A stretch of DNA of 6,809 nucleotides from positions 1 through 6,809 of the forward strand of contig CAJOQW010000064.1 of NCBI GenBank assembly GCA_905236955.1, written 5' to 3'. The notes beneath the pieces were generated by a model. That model was given only the letters and a program-made list of their open reading frames with translations, had not been told where the DNA came from and ran no database searches. Source of the stretch: an uncultured Bacteroidales bacterium (GTDB lineage: Bacteria > Bacteroidota > Bacteroidia > Bacteroidales > UBA932). Below are positions 1 through 6,809 of the stretch, piece by piece. Made by a program: the position numbers and the translations under genes. Position 1 is the stretch's first letter. Each line of letters begins with the position of its first letter.

Positions 1-87
1 CTGATAATAGGTACGGTCTTCGCCCCCGACACCCGTGGGAAAACCCTGGACCAGATAACGAAAGAACGTTACGGGGAAGACGCATAA
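1..87 (+). CDS. C-terminal end of a probable MFS sugar porter (partial)
   Basis: An open frame enters from the left edge in frame 1 and ends at a TAA at 85-87, giving 28 residues. The tail contains APDTRGKTLDQI followed by a short charged end. This resembles the conserved cytoplasmic tail after the last membrane helix of sugar-porter family MFS transporters (typically P-E-T-K-G-[KR]-[ST]-L-E-E-I). The preceding LIIGTVF would be the end of transmembrane helix 12. By family knowledge such proteins move mono- or small oligosaccharides across the inner membrane, usually by proton symport. The gene is cut by the window edge, so substrate specificity cannot be judged. Its stop lies 3 bases before the GH78 start, suggesting co-transcription and that it may import that enzyme's substrate. 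The family call rests on a short motif only. Confidence 0.62.
   Translation: MIIGTVFAPDTRGKTLDQITKERYGEDA
73..80 (+). promoter_or_regulatory. Possible ribosome binding site for the GH78 gene
   Basis: The purine run GGGGAAGA lies inside the last codons of the transporter gene and ends 10 bases before the ATG at 91. It is only a partial match to a Shine-Dalgarno sequence. In Bacteroidota such sites contribute little, so this is a weak call. Confidence 0.25.
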
Positions 88-90
88 GCT

Positions 91-2145
91 ATGGGGAAAG
101 CTACTTGGATTTGGTATCCGGGCGACTATGAGATATGGCTCGGGAACAAGGTGAACAACCGTCGCACCGAAAGGGGTACGTTCTTTCCTCCTTTCTGGAA
201 AAGCGACAGCCACTACGTCACGGTGGAGTTCAGCACCGTGGTGGATCTGAAGGAGGATGAAGAGGTGGAAATACGCGTCGAGGGCCTGTACAACGTAAAG
301 TTGGACGGGGCCTTCCTTTTCGGGCAGCCTTCCCGCGCCACCATACCGGCAGGCATCCACGCCCTGAATATAAAAGTGCACAACCAGGCGACTCCTCCGG
401 CTGTTTTCGTGAACGGGCCCACGATAAAGACCGGACCCTCCTGGAAGGTCACCCCCGAAGACCTGGAATGGATAGATGCCAGCGGGAAAGTGAGCGACAA
501 GTCCGCCACCGTCTATTCGGTGCCGGGTTCATGGGATTTCGACAAGGCGGAAGACAGGCCGTCGGAATACCGTCTTCCGGTGAAACCCATGCAGCCCGTC
601 ACCTGCGAGGCGGTACAGGGAGGCTACCTGTACGATTTCGGCCGCGAGACCATAGGATATGCCGTCCTGGAAGGTCTCCGGGGTACGGGGGAGGTGGATG
701 TTTATTACGGCGAAAGCCGTGAGGAAGCCCTTGACAGGGAATGGTGCGAGACCCTCGACAAGGTGACGTTCCGGGAAGACCCGGAAGGAGGATCCCGCAC
801 CATGGAAAGGGACAAGGCCTTCCGGTATATTTTTGTGGAAACAGCGGGCAACATTGCGCTTACAGGTGTAAGTTCCATGTATGAGTATCTTCCCGAGACT
901 TCGCGGGGCACCTTCCGCTGCGACGATCCCCTTGTCAACAAGATTTGGGACGTCAGCGAATACACGCTTCAGCTCACCACAAGGGAAGTTTTCATCGACG
1001 GCATCAAGCGCGACCGCTGGGCATGGTCGGGGGATGCATACCAGAGCTACCTCATGAACTGGTATCTTTTCTTCGACGAGGCCTGCGTGAGACGCACCAC
1101 CTGGCTGCTTCGCGGGAAAGATCCCGTCACCAGCCACATCAATACCATAATGGACTACAGTTTCTACTGGTTCCTTGGCATTTACGACTATTACATGTAC
1201 ACCGCGGACAAGGTGTTCGTGTCTTCCATATATCCCAGGATGCGCAGCCTCATGGACTGGATCCTCGGGCGCACCGACGCCGACGGCCTCGTCTGCGGGC
1301 GCACCGGGGACTGGGTGTTCATCGACTGGGCGGACGGCGAGATGTCAAAGGAAGGACAGCTCAGCTTCGAGCAGGTGCTCTTTGCCAAGAGCCTGGAAAC
1401 CATGGCTTTATGTGCGGAGATTGCCGGCATTCCGGAAGATGCCGGCCGTTTCGGCCGACTCGCCTCCGACGTACGCGGAAAACTGGAGCGCTTCTGGGAT
1501 CCGGACCGCAAGGCCTTCGTCCACAATATCTTGGACGGCAGGCAGAGTGCCCAGATAACGCGCTACGCCAACATGTTCGCCATATTTTTTGGTTATCTCT
1601 CCCCGGAAAGGCAGAAGGAAGTGCTCGACTCGGTGCTGCTCAACGACGGCATCATGGGCATTACAACCCCATACATGCGTTTCTACGAGCTGGAAGCGCT
1701 CTGCGCCCTCGGCATGCAAAATACCGTACTTGAGGAAATTAAGTCATACTGGGGTGGCATGCTCAAGGAGGGTGCGACATCCTTCTGGGAGAAATACAAT
1801 CCCGCCGAGAAGGGCCGTGAACATCTGGCCATGTATGCCAAGCCTTACCGGAAGAGCCTCTGCCATGCCTGGGGCGCCAGCCCGGTATATCTGCTCGGGA
1901 AATATTTCGCAGGAGTCAGGCCGACTGCCCCGGGTTATTCGGAATTCGAAGTGAAGCCCGTGCTGGGCGGACTGGAATGGTTCGATTCCACCGTTCCCAC
2001 TCCCCAGGGGGAGATACGTGTACACATGGACGGGCGCAGCATCAGCGTCGAAGCCCCTGCTGGAAAGGGCACATTGGTATATACAGACGGCGGCAGGCGC
2101 CGTGAAGTTGAATTTACAGGAAACATCAAGATAGAATATTCATGA
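91..2145 (+). CDS. GH78-family alpha-L-rhamnosidase-like protein, probably cytoplasmic
   Basis: This 684-residue protein is predicted to hydrolyse terminal alpha-L-rhamnose. The layout fits GH78: an N-terminal beta-sandwich (about 1-155), a second beta domain (about 165-270, with YDFGRETIGY), an (alpha/alpha)6 catalytic domain (about 275-610) and a C-terminal beta domain (about 610-684). The catalytic segment DGIKRDRWAWSGD (303-315) aligns with the GH78 acid motif D-x-P-x-R-E-R-x-G-W-x-G-D, giving D303, D308 and D315. D308 sits where the general-acid Glu is usual. GATSFWEKY carries E567, the candidate catalytic base. GDWVFIDW (406-413) also fits a GH78-type active-site loop. The start is well fixed: an in-frame TAA lies at 85-87, and conserved-looking sequence (TWIWYPGDYEIWL) begins at residue 5. 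No signal peptide is visible, so a cytoplasmic location is inferred. It is shorter than many secreted GH78 enzymes, which run to about 900 residues or more, but appears complete. The stop overlaps the next start. Activity on rhamnose itself is inferred from family. Confidence 0.88.
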   Translation: MGKATWIWYPGDYEIWLGNKVNNRRTERGTFFPPFWKSDSHYVTVEFSTVVDLKEDEEVEIRVEGLYNVKLDGAFLFGQPSRATIPAGIHALNIKVHNQATPPAVFVNGPTIKTGPSWKVTPEDLEWIDASGKVSDKSATVYSVPGSWDFDKAEDRPSEYRLPVKPMQPVTCEAVQGGYLYDFGRETIGYAVLEGLRGTGEVDVYYGESREEALDREWCETLDKVTFREDPEGGSRTMERDKAFRYIFVETAGNIALTGVSSMYEYLPETSRGTFRCDDPLVNKIWDVSEYTLQLTTREVFIDGIKRDRWAWSGDAYQSYLMNWYLFFDEACVRRTTWLLRGKDPVTSHINTIMDYSFYWFLGIYDYYMYTADKVFVSSIYPRMRSLMDWILGRTDADGLVCGRTGDWVFIDWADGEMSKEGQLSFEQVLFAKSLETMALCAEIAGIPEDAGRFGRLASDVRGKLERFWDPDRKAFVHNILDGRQSAQITRYANMFAIFFGYLSPERQKEVLDSVLLNDGIMGITTPYMRFYELEALCALGMQNTVLEEIKSYWGGMLKEGATSFWEKYNPAEKGREHLAMYAKPYRKSLCHAWGASPVYLLGKYFAGVRPTAPGYSEFEVKPVLGGLEWFDSTVPTPQGEIRVHMDGRSISVEAPAGKGTLVYTDGGRRREVEFTGNIKIEYS
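2142..2145 (+). other. ATGA start-stop overlap (translational coupling site)
   Basis: The ATG of the large glycosidase gene (2142-2144) shares bases with the TGA of the GH78 gene (2143-2145). Such 4-base overlaps usually mean one message and coupled translation. The sequence just upstream (about 2119-2141) is A-rich and has no strong Shine-Dalgarno match, as is common in Bacteroidota. Confidence 0.75.
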
Positions 2146-4934
2146 AGAAAGTTTTGACAGCCATCCTGGCACTTTTCATCGCGACCTGCGCCCTCTTTGC
2201 GGCAGGTAACGACAAGGCTGTTGCCTTGGTGAATCTGACCCCGTCGTCGAACCGTGCCTGCTTCGGTGTGGAACAACTCGAGAAGGCCCTTGCCGACGCC
2301 GGTTACACCGTTACGAGGACGGCGGCGATATCCCGTTCCCGCACCACCATCGTGGTGGCACAATACGACGCTTCGCTCGCGAAGAAACTCTCCGCATATA
2401 AGGTGACCATGCCGGAAGGCATCGCAAAGGAAGGCTTCCACATCCGCACGTCGGGCAAGACCTGTTTCGTGCTTGGAGTGGACGGGAACGGCACCATTTA
2501 CGGCTGCCGGGAGATCATCGACCGGCTCAGGGAGAAGAAGGCCCTGTCCCTCCCCGACAACTTCACCGACGCTCCCGAAATGGTGCTCCGCGGCACCTGC
2601 ATCGGTCTTCAGAAGCCGTATTACCTGCCGGGACGCACCGTGTACGAATATCCTTACACCGAGGATGTCTTCCCCTGGTTCTACGACAAGGAGATGTGGA
2701 TAGATTATCTGGACATGCTGGTGGAGAACAGGATGAACTCGGTCTATCTCTGGAACGGGCACCCCTTCGCCTCCCTGGTCAAACTCAAGGATTATCCCTT
2801 TGCCGTCGAGGTGGACGATGCCACGTTCGAGAAGAACAAGGACATGTTCTCCTTCATCACCACCGAGGCTGACAAGAGGGGCATCTTCGTCATCCAGATG
2901 TTCTACAACATCATAGTATCCAAGCCTTTCGCCGAACATTACGGCATAAAGACCCAGGACCGCAACCGTCCCATCATCGACTATATTGCCGATTATACCC
3001 GCAAGAGCATAGCCGCCTTCATCGAGAATTATCCCAACGTGGGGCTGCTCGCCTGCCTGGGCGAGGCCATGGCTACGCAGGAAGACGACGTTGAGTGGTT
3101 CACCAAGGTGGTCATTCCCGGGGTGAAGGACGGACTCAAGGCGCTCGGACGCACCGATGAACCCCCTCTGCTGCTGCGTGCGCACGACACAAACTGCAAG
3201 ATGGTGATGGATGCGGCGCTGCCGCTTTACAAGAACCTGTACACCATGCACAAGTACAACGGGGAGTCGCTCACCACATATGAGCCCCGCGGCCCGTGGG
3301 CGGAAATCCACCGCGGCCTCAGCGCGCTCGGGAGCATCCACATCGAGAATGTGCACATACTGGCCAACCTCGAGCCTTTCCGCTGGGGTTCCCCGCTTTT
3401 CGTGCAGAAGACCGTGAAGGCTATGCACGAGGTACACGGCGCCAATGCCCTCCATCTTTATCCGCAGGCTTCCTACTGGGACTTCCCCTATACCGCTGAC
3501 CGTCTGTCCGACGGCAGCCGCCTCCTGCAGATCGACCGCGACTGGATATGGTATAAGGAATGGGGACGTTACGCCTGGAAGGACGGACGCGACCGTGGCG
3601 AAGAGATCGATTATTGGTCCGGCGAGCTGGCCGACAAGTATGGCTGCAGCAAGGCGGTCGCTGAGCACATAATGAACGCCTATGACGAGGCCGGCGAGAT
3701 AGCTCCCAAACTGATCCGCCGCTTCGGCATAACCGAGGGCAACCGGGAGACCCTGCTCCTCGGGCTCACCATGCCGGAACTCGTGACTCCCTATAAATTC
3801 ACCATTTACCCAGGTTTCTACGAGAGCTGCGGCCCCGTGGGCGAAAAGCTCGTGGAGTGGGTGGAGAAAGAGGTGAAAGGCCAGCCCCATATCGGAGAAC
3901 TGCCTTTGGACATAATCGAACAATGCGTCCTGCACGGCTCGGAGGCGATAGCCGAGATCGAGGCCGCCGCACCCTTCGTTACCCGGAACAAGGCTGAATT
4001 CGAGCGCCTTCGTAACGACATGTACTGCTACTACGAGTTCGCCTCCTTCATGCACGACAAGGTGCTCGCCGCCAAGGAGGTACTCCTTTACGGCCACGAT
4101 TCCGACATCTCACATCTCGGAAAGGCCATCGCCCCGCTCGAGAGCAGCCTCGACCATTTCCGCAGGTTGTCCGACATCACCGATTCCACATATTACTACG
4201 CCAACAGCATGCATACCCGCCAGAGGCGCATCCCCGTCAGCGGGGCGGACGGAAAGAACAAGACCTGGCGCGAACTGCTGGTCCATTACCAGCAGGAAAG
4301 GGACAACTTCGTCGCCAACTACGCTTCCCTGCTCAATCCGTCCGGGGCCGCCGCCGCCCCGGCGGCTCTCAGGCCGGCCGATGTGGTGCTGGAGGCCCCG
4401 GCTTCGGCCGATTTCGTGCCGGTGGTTCCCGGTAATGACATCGTTTCGGGAACTGTGGGCGGAAGGACAGGTCCGGCCACTTCCAGTTTCGACGGCTCGG
4501 CAAACCTGAACGGAGGAGTACTCCTCGAGGTAGCCCCTGAACTCGCAGGAATGAAGGCCATAGTGCTGAAACCTTCGGAAGGCCGCGCTCCCGTGAACAA
4601 CACCATTTCATTCACCAACGCCAAGGCGGTAAACCTGATAGTGGGATATTTCAACTCCGATGACAGGCGCATCGCGCGCGCACCCAAACTGGAAACCGAC
4701 GCCTCGGCCGATGAATACGGCCAGGCCGACGTGAATATCTCCAATGCCGCCACAATAGAAGGCATGCCCACCCTTGACACCCATGTCTATACCTTTGCGC
4801 CCGGCAGGCACGAGCTGCGTCTGCCCATGGGGCAGTGCGTGATATTCGGATTCACCGAAGACTCCGCCGCCTCCCGTGACGCCGGCCTGGGGGCATCTTT
4901 CACCGGGAACAACCTGGACGCCCTCTTCTACTGA
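2142..4934 (+). CDS. Secreted glycosidase-like protein with GH20b/GH67N-type N-terminal domain
   Basis: This 930-residue protein begins with a Sec signal peptide (MKKVLTAILALFIATCALFA, cleavage probably near residues 20-22), so it should be periplasmic or surface-located. Residues 23-148 look like the alpha/beta domain that precedes the barrel in GH20, GH67 and related enzymes (GFHI, then GVDGNGTIYGCREIIDRL). Residues about 149-465 look like a TIM barrel, with WIDYLDMLVENRMNSVYLW, a WNGHPF motif (204-209), LGEAM (E308), RAHDTNC (H348, D349), HIENVHILANLEPFRW (E402, E411) and YPQASYWDFP (440-449). A helical region follows (about 466-730, opening with DWIWYKEWGRYAW, reminiscent of alpha-glucuronidase C-terminal regions). 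Then come an Ala/Pro-rich linker (about 733-758) and a beta-rich C-terminal domain (about 759-930). The catalytic residues are not assignable by eye; E308, E402 and E411 are candidates. I cannot place it in a specific GH family. An alpha-uronidase (galacturonidase or glucuronidase) activity is a plausible guess from architecture and neighbours. No frameshift is seen. Confidence 0.72.
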   Translation: MKKVLTAILALFIATCALFAAGNDKAVALVNLTPSSNRACFGVEQLEKALADAGYTVTRTAAISRSRTTIVVAQYDASLAKKLSAYKVTMPEGIAKEGFHIRTSGKTCFVLGVDGNGTIYGCREIIDRLREKKALSLPDNFTDAPEMVLRGTCIGLQKPYYLPGRTVYEYPYTEDVFPWFYDKEMWIDYLDMLVENRMNSVYLWNGHPFASLVKLKDYPFAVEVDDATFEKNKDMFSFITTEADKRGIFVIQMFYNIIVSKPFAEHYGIKTQDRNRPIIDYIADYTRKSIAAFIENYPNVGLLACLGEAMATQEDDVEWFTKVVIPGVKDGLKALGRTDEPPLLLRAHDTNCKMVMDAALPLYKNLYTMHKYNGESLTTYEPRGPWAEIHRGLSALGSIHIENVHILANLEPFRWGSPLFVQKTVKAMHEVHGANALHLYPQASYWDFPYTADRLSDGSRLLQIDRDWIWYKEWGRYAWKDGRDRGEEIDYWSGELADKYGCSKAVAEHIMNAYDEAGEIAPKLIRRFGITEGNRETLLLGLTMPELVTPYKFTIYPGFYESCGPVGEKLVEWVEKEVKGQPHIGELPLDIIEQCVLHGSEAIAEIEAAAPFVTRNKAEFERLRNDMYCYYEFASFMHDKVLAAKEVLLYGHDSDISHLGKAIAPLESSLDHFRRLSDITDSTYYYANSMHTRQRRIPVSGADGKNKTWRELLVHYQQERDNFVANYASLLNPSGAAAAPAALRPADVVLEAPASADFVPVVPGNDIVSGTVGGRTGPATSSFDGSANLNGGVLLEVAPELAGMKAIVLKPSEGRAPVNNTISFTNAKAVNLIVGYFNSDDRRIARAPKLETDASADEYGQADVNISNAATIEGMPTLDTHVYTFAPGRHELRLPMGQCVIFGFTEDSAASRDAGLGASFTGNNLDALFY
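4338..4415 (+). other. Ala/Pro-rich interdomain linker in the large glycosidase
   Basis: This GC-dense stretch encodes roughly residues 733-758, including SGAAAAPAALRP. It separates the helical region from the C-terminal beta-rich domain. The low complexity is explained by a flexible protein linker, and the reading frame continues through it without disruption. Confidence 0.6.
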
Positions 4935-4959
4935 CCGATGCATGAATCCCTGATCCAGA
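4935..4959 (+). other. 25-base spacer between glycosidase and esterase genes
   Basis: This is the longest non-coding stretch in the window. I see no hairpin, terminator or promoter in it. It contains an ATG at 4942 in the frame of the next gene, but that frame stops at TGA 4951-4953, so the next gene cannot start there. No clear Shine-Dalgarno sequence precedes the start at 4960. Confidence 0.6.
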
Positions 4960-6809
4960 ATGACAATGAGACTGTTTGCCCTGATTGCCGCGACTGCCGC
5001 CTTGCTCTCCGTGCAGTCACCTGCGCTCCAAGCCAAGCGTAAACCCCTTGAAGGAAAGGCCAAGGCCGATAAACTTGCCAAGGCTTACTCCAACCTGGGC
5101 GGGTGGGAAGTCCGTAAAGACTCAATCCGCCGCGATGTAAGGCGTGTCCTCCGTCTTGACCAGGCCCTCGAACAGGCCGTGGGCGCCGAACCGGTATTCA
5201 CGATATGGAACCGTCACGACACCTACGAGTCGGTGAATTTCTATCTCGAGACCATCCCCGGATTCTATCTGTGCGGAACGGTCGACTTCCCTTACGGAGA
5301 AGGTCCTTTCCCGCTGATCCTCTGTCCCAACGGACACTTCAGGGACGGGCGTTACTGTGGCGAGCAGCAGCTCATGACGGGCACCCTCGCTTCGAGGGGC
5401 GCCATCTGCGTGAGTTACGACCTCTACGGATGGGGCGAGGGTGAGGCCCAGGTGGGGAAAGAAGCCCACAACACTCCCGTGGCGCAGGTAATGCAGGCAC
5501 TGGGGACAACCCTGATCCTCGAATACATGCTGTCGCGCCCCGATGTTGATGCTTCGAGGGTGGGCATCACCGGCGCTTCCGGAGGAGGCAACCATTCGAT
5601 CCTCATGAGCACCGTCGACGACCGTTTTACGGCAATAGCTCCCGTGGTGGGTATGTCCGCCCATTTCGATGGAGGCTGCGGCTGCGAGAGCGGCCTTCAC
5701 ACCACCTCCGCCGCGGGGGGAACCATGACCCCGGAGATGCTGGCCACCTCGGCCCCAAAGCCCGTCCTGATAGTTTCAGACGGCGGCGACTGGACTTCCG
5801 AGACGCCCAAGGTGGAATATCCTTTCATAAAGAGGATATATAAGTTCTACGGTGCCGAAGACAAGGTGTCCAACGTTCATCTGGAAAAGGAAAGGCACGA
5901 TATGGGCCCCTCGAAGAGGAACGCCGTCTATGCATTCTTTACGGATGTGTTCGCCCTGGATCCCTCCTGCGGAGAAGAGGCCGCCGTGGTGATGGACCGT
6001 TCCGACCTTTTCGCATTCGGCAAGGATGGTTCACTCAAGCCCGAAGTGCGCAAGGTGCACATGAGTACCGGTTTCATCGAACCGGCCGATGAAGGTCTCC
6101 GTTATATCTACAGCTTCGACGGCCGCCACTGGAAGAGGGTGCCGGGCGTATGGCTCGCTCCCGAGGTAGGTACCCAGAAGGTAATGAGGGATCCTTCCCT
6201 GAAACAGGGTGCGGACGGGGTCTTCCGCCTTGTATGGACCTCCAGCTGGAGGGAAGATTATGGCATAGGCTACTCTTCTTCGACCGACCTCATGAACTGG
6301 ACTCCCGAGCGCCATATTGAGCTCATGAGGGACTATGACGTTAAGACACACAATGTCTGGGCTCCCGAACTCTTCTATGAAGACACCACCGGCGAATGGA
6401 GCATCGCATGGTCCAGCTCGATTCCCGGGCATTTCGACGGCAGCCAGAGGATGTATTATACCACCACGAAGGATTTTGAGACCTTCGCTCCCGCAAAGCT
6501 TTTCTACGACCCGGGCTACAACTCCATAGACGGGGCCGTCGTGAAGCGCGGCGAAGGCGATTATGTCCTGGCGGTAAAGGACAACCGCAAACCCGGCTAC
6601 AGCCATATCCACGTAAGTTTCGGTCCCACTCCCAACGGTCCCTGGACCGGCGACTCCAAGCCTTTCACCCCCGAATGGGCGGAAGGTCCCACCTGGGTCA
6701 AGGCTGGAGATGAATGGCTGATCTACTACGACCTTTACAGGGACTTCAAGTACGGAGCCGTAAGCACGAAGGACTTCCGTGAGTTCAAGGACATCACGGA
6801 CGAAATCGA
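4960..6809 (+). CDS. Secreted carbohydrate esterase fused to a GH43-like domain (3' end cut)
   Basis: The frame is open from 4960 to the window edge (616 codons plus 2 bases) with no stop, so the gene is partial at its 3' end. ATGs at 4960 and 4966 are both possible starts; an in-frame TGA at 4951 excludes anything further upstream. Residues 1-25 form a Sec signal peptide ending ALQA, cleaved before KRK. Residues about 65-335 are an alpha/beta-hydrolase of the acetylxylan-esterase-like kind: a PNGH motif (124-127), nucleophile S207 in GASGG, a GGCGCE motif (238-243), candidate acid D277 in SDGGDWT and catalytic H313 in ERHDMG. Residues about 395-616 look like a GH43-type five-bladed propeller: RDPS with D411 (base), WAPE (467-470), SIDGAV with D524 (pKa modulator) and EGPT with E575 (general acid). 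By family, the first part should remove acetyl or methyl esters and the second an arabinose-, xylose- or similar terminal sugar. The exact substrates are unknown. It probably shares a message with the upstream genes. Confidence 0.83.
   Translation, partial: MTMRLFALIAATAALLSVQSPALQAKRKPLEGKAKADKLAKAYSNLGGWEVRKDSIRRDVRRVLRLDQALEQAVGAEPVFTIWNRHDTYESVNFYLETIPGFYLCGTVDFPYGEGPFPLILCPNGHFRDGRYCGEQQLMTGTLASRGAICVSYDLYGWGEGEAQVGKEAHNTPVAQVMQALGTTLILEYMLSRPDVDASRVGITGASGGGNHSILMSTVDDRFTAIAPVVGMSAHFDGGCGCESGLHTTSAAGGTMTPEMLATSAPKPVLIVSDGGDWTSETPKVEYPFIKRIYKFYGAEDKVSNVHLEKERHDMGPSKRNAVYAFFTDVFALDPSCGEEAAVVMDRSDLFAFGKDGSLKPEVRKVHMSTGFIEPADEGLRYIYSFDGRHWKRVPGVWLAPEVGTQKVMRDPSLKQGADGVFRLVWTSSWREDYGIGYSSSTDLMNWTPERHIELMRDYDVKTHNVWAPELFYEDTTGEWSIAWSSSIPGHFDGSQRMYYTTTKDFETFAPAKLFYDPGYNSIDGAVVKRGEGDYVLAVKDNRKPGYSHIHVSFGPTPNGPWTGDSKPFTPEWAEGPTWVKAGDEWLIYYDLYRDFKYGAVSTKDFREFKDITDEI

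Noticed and set aside
945..1733. 262-codon + strand frame inside the GH78 gene
   Set aside because: It is an alternate frame rich in Arg, His and Gly within the GH78 catalytic domain, and the GH78 frame is intact through it.
2178..2192. Possible lipoprotein signal around Cys16 of the large glycosidase
   Set aside because: The residue before the Cys is Thr rather than Gly, Ala or Ser, and the hydrophobic core continues past it to a better signal peptidase I site near residues 20-22.
1935..4097. 720-codon open frame on the minus strand over the large glycosidase gene and the end of the GH78 gene
   Set aside because: Its translation is rich in Val, Leu, Gly and His without recognisable domains, it lies wholly antisense to well-supported coding sequence, and long antisense frames are expected from high-GC codon use.
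4342..4380. GC-rich, near-repetitive and partly palindromic stretch (GGGGCCGCCGCCGCCCC) that could look like a terminator hairpin
   Set aside because: It lies inside the open reading frame, encodes an Ala/Pro linker, and has no following T-run.
4319..5081. Overlapping minus-strand frames around the linker region and the spacer at 4935
   Set aside because: They are antisense to coding sequence, have low-complexity Ala/Pro/Arg-rich translations and show no domain or start context.
5122..6612. Minus-strand open frames of about 190 codons over the esterase-GH43 gene (5122-5700 and 6031-6612)
   Set aside because: The + strand frame here is continuous and carries complete esterase and GH43 motifs, so the antisense frames are shadows.

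Overview
The window reads as part of a carbohydrate-utilisation gene cluster (PUL-like) from a Bacteroidales-type bacterium. Four genes lie head to tail on the + strand: the 3' end of a probable sugar-porter MFS transporter (1-87), a GH78-type alpha-L-rhamnosidase-like protein (91-2145), a secreted multidomain glycosidase-like protein with an N-terminal GH20b/GH67N-like domain (2142-4934), and a secreted carbohydrate esterase fused to a GH43-like beta-propeller that runs off the right edge (4960 to the end). The taxonomic inference rests on the gene families, near-absent intergenic DNA, weak Shine-Dalgarno signals and the codon mix (many AGG and ATA codons despite high overall GC). It is not a species call, and the GC looks high for Bacteroides itself.

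Layout: the transporter stop and the GH78 start are 3 bases apart, GH78 and the large glycosidase overlap by 4 bases (ATGA), and the glycosidase and the esterase fusion are 25 bases apart. This spacing strongly suggests one polycistronic message. There are no RNA genes, mobile elements, CRISPR arrays or tandem repeats that I can support, no visible internal promoter or terminator, and no non-coding stretch longer than 25 bases. Long open frames on the minus strand, including one of 720 codons, are shadows of the real genes.

How the genes may work together (inference): the two downstream proteins carry Sec signal peptides, so they should act in the periplasm or at the surface. The fusion would remove ester groups and a terminal sugar, and the large protein would cleave a glycosidic bond. 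The GH78 protein has no signal peptide and follows a sugar-porter-type MFS gene, so a short rhamnose-containing product may be imported and hydrolysed in the cytoplasm. Rhamnosidase plus esterase plus an alpha-uronidase-like architecture suggests a rhamnose-containing, ester-decorated glycan such as a pectic rhamnogalacturonan side structure, but no gene here proves the substrate.

The points most worth following up are the large glycosidase, which I cannot place in a named GH family; the esterase-GH43 fusion with both sets of presumed catalytic residues intact; and the Asp in place of the usual general-acid Glu in the GH78 protein.
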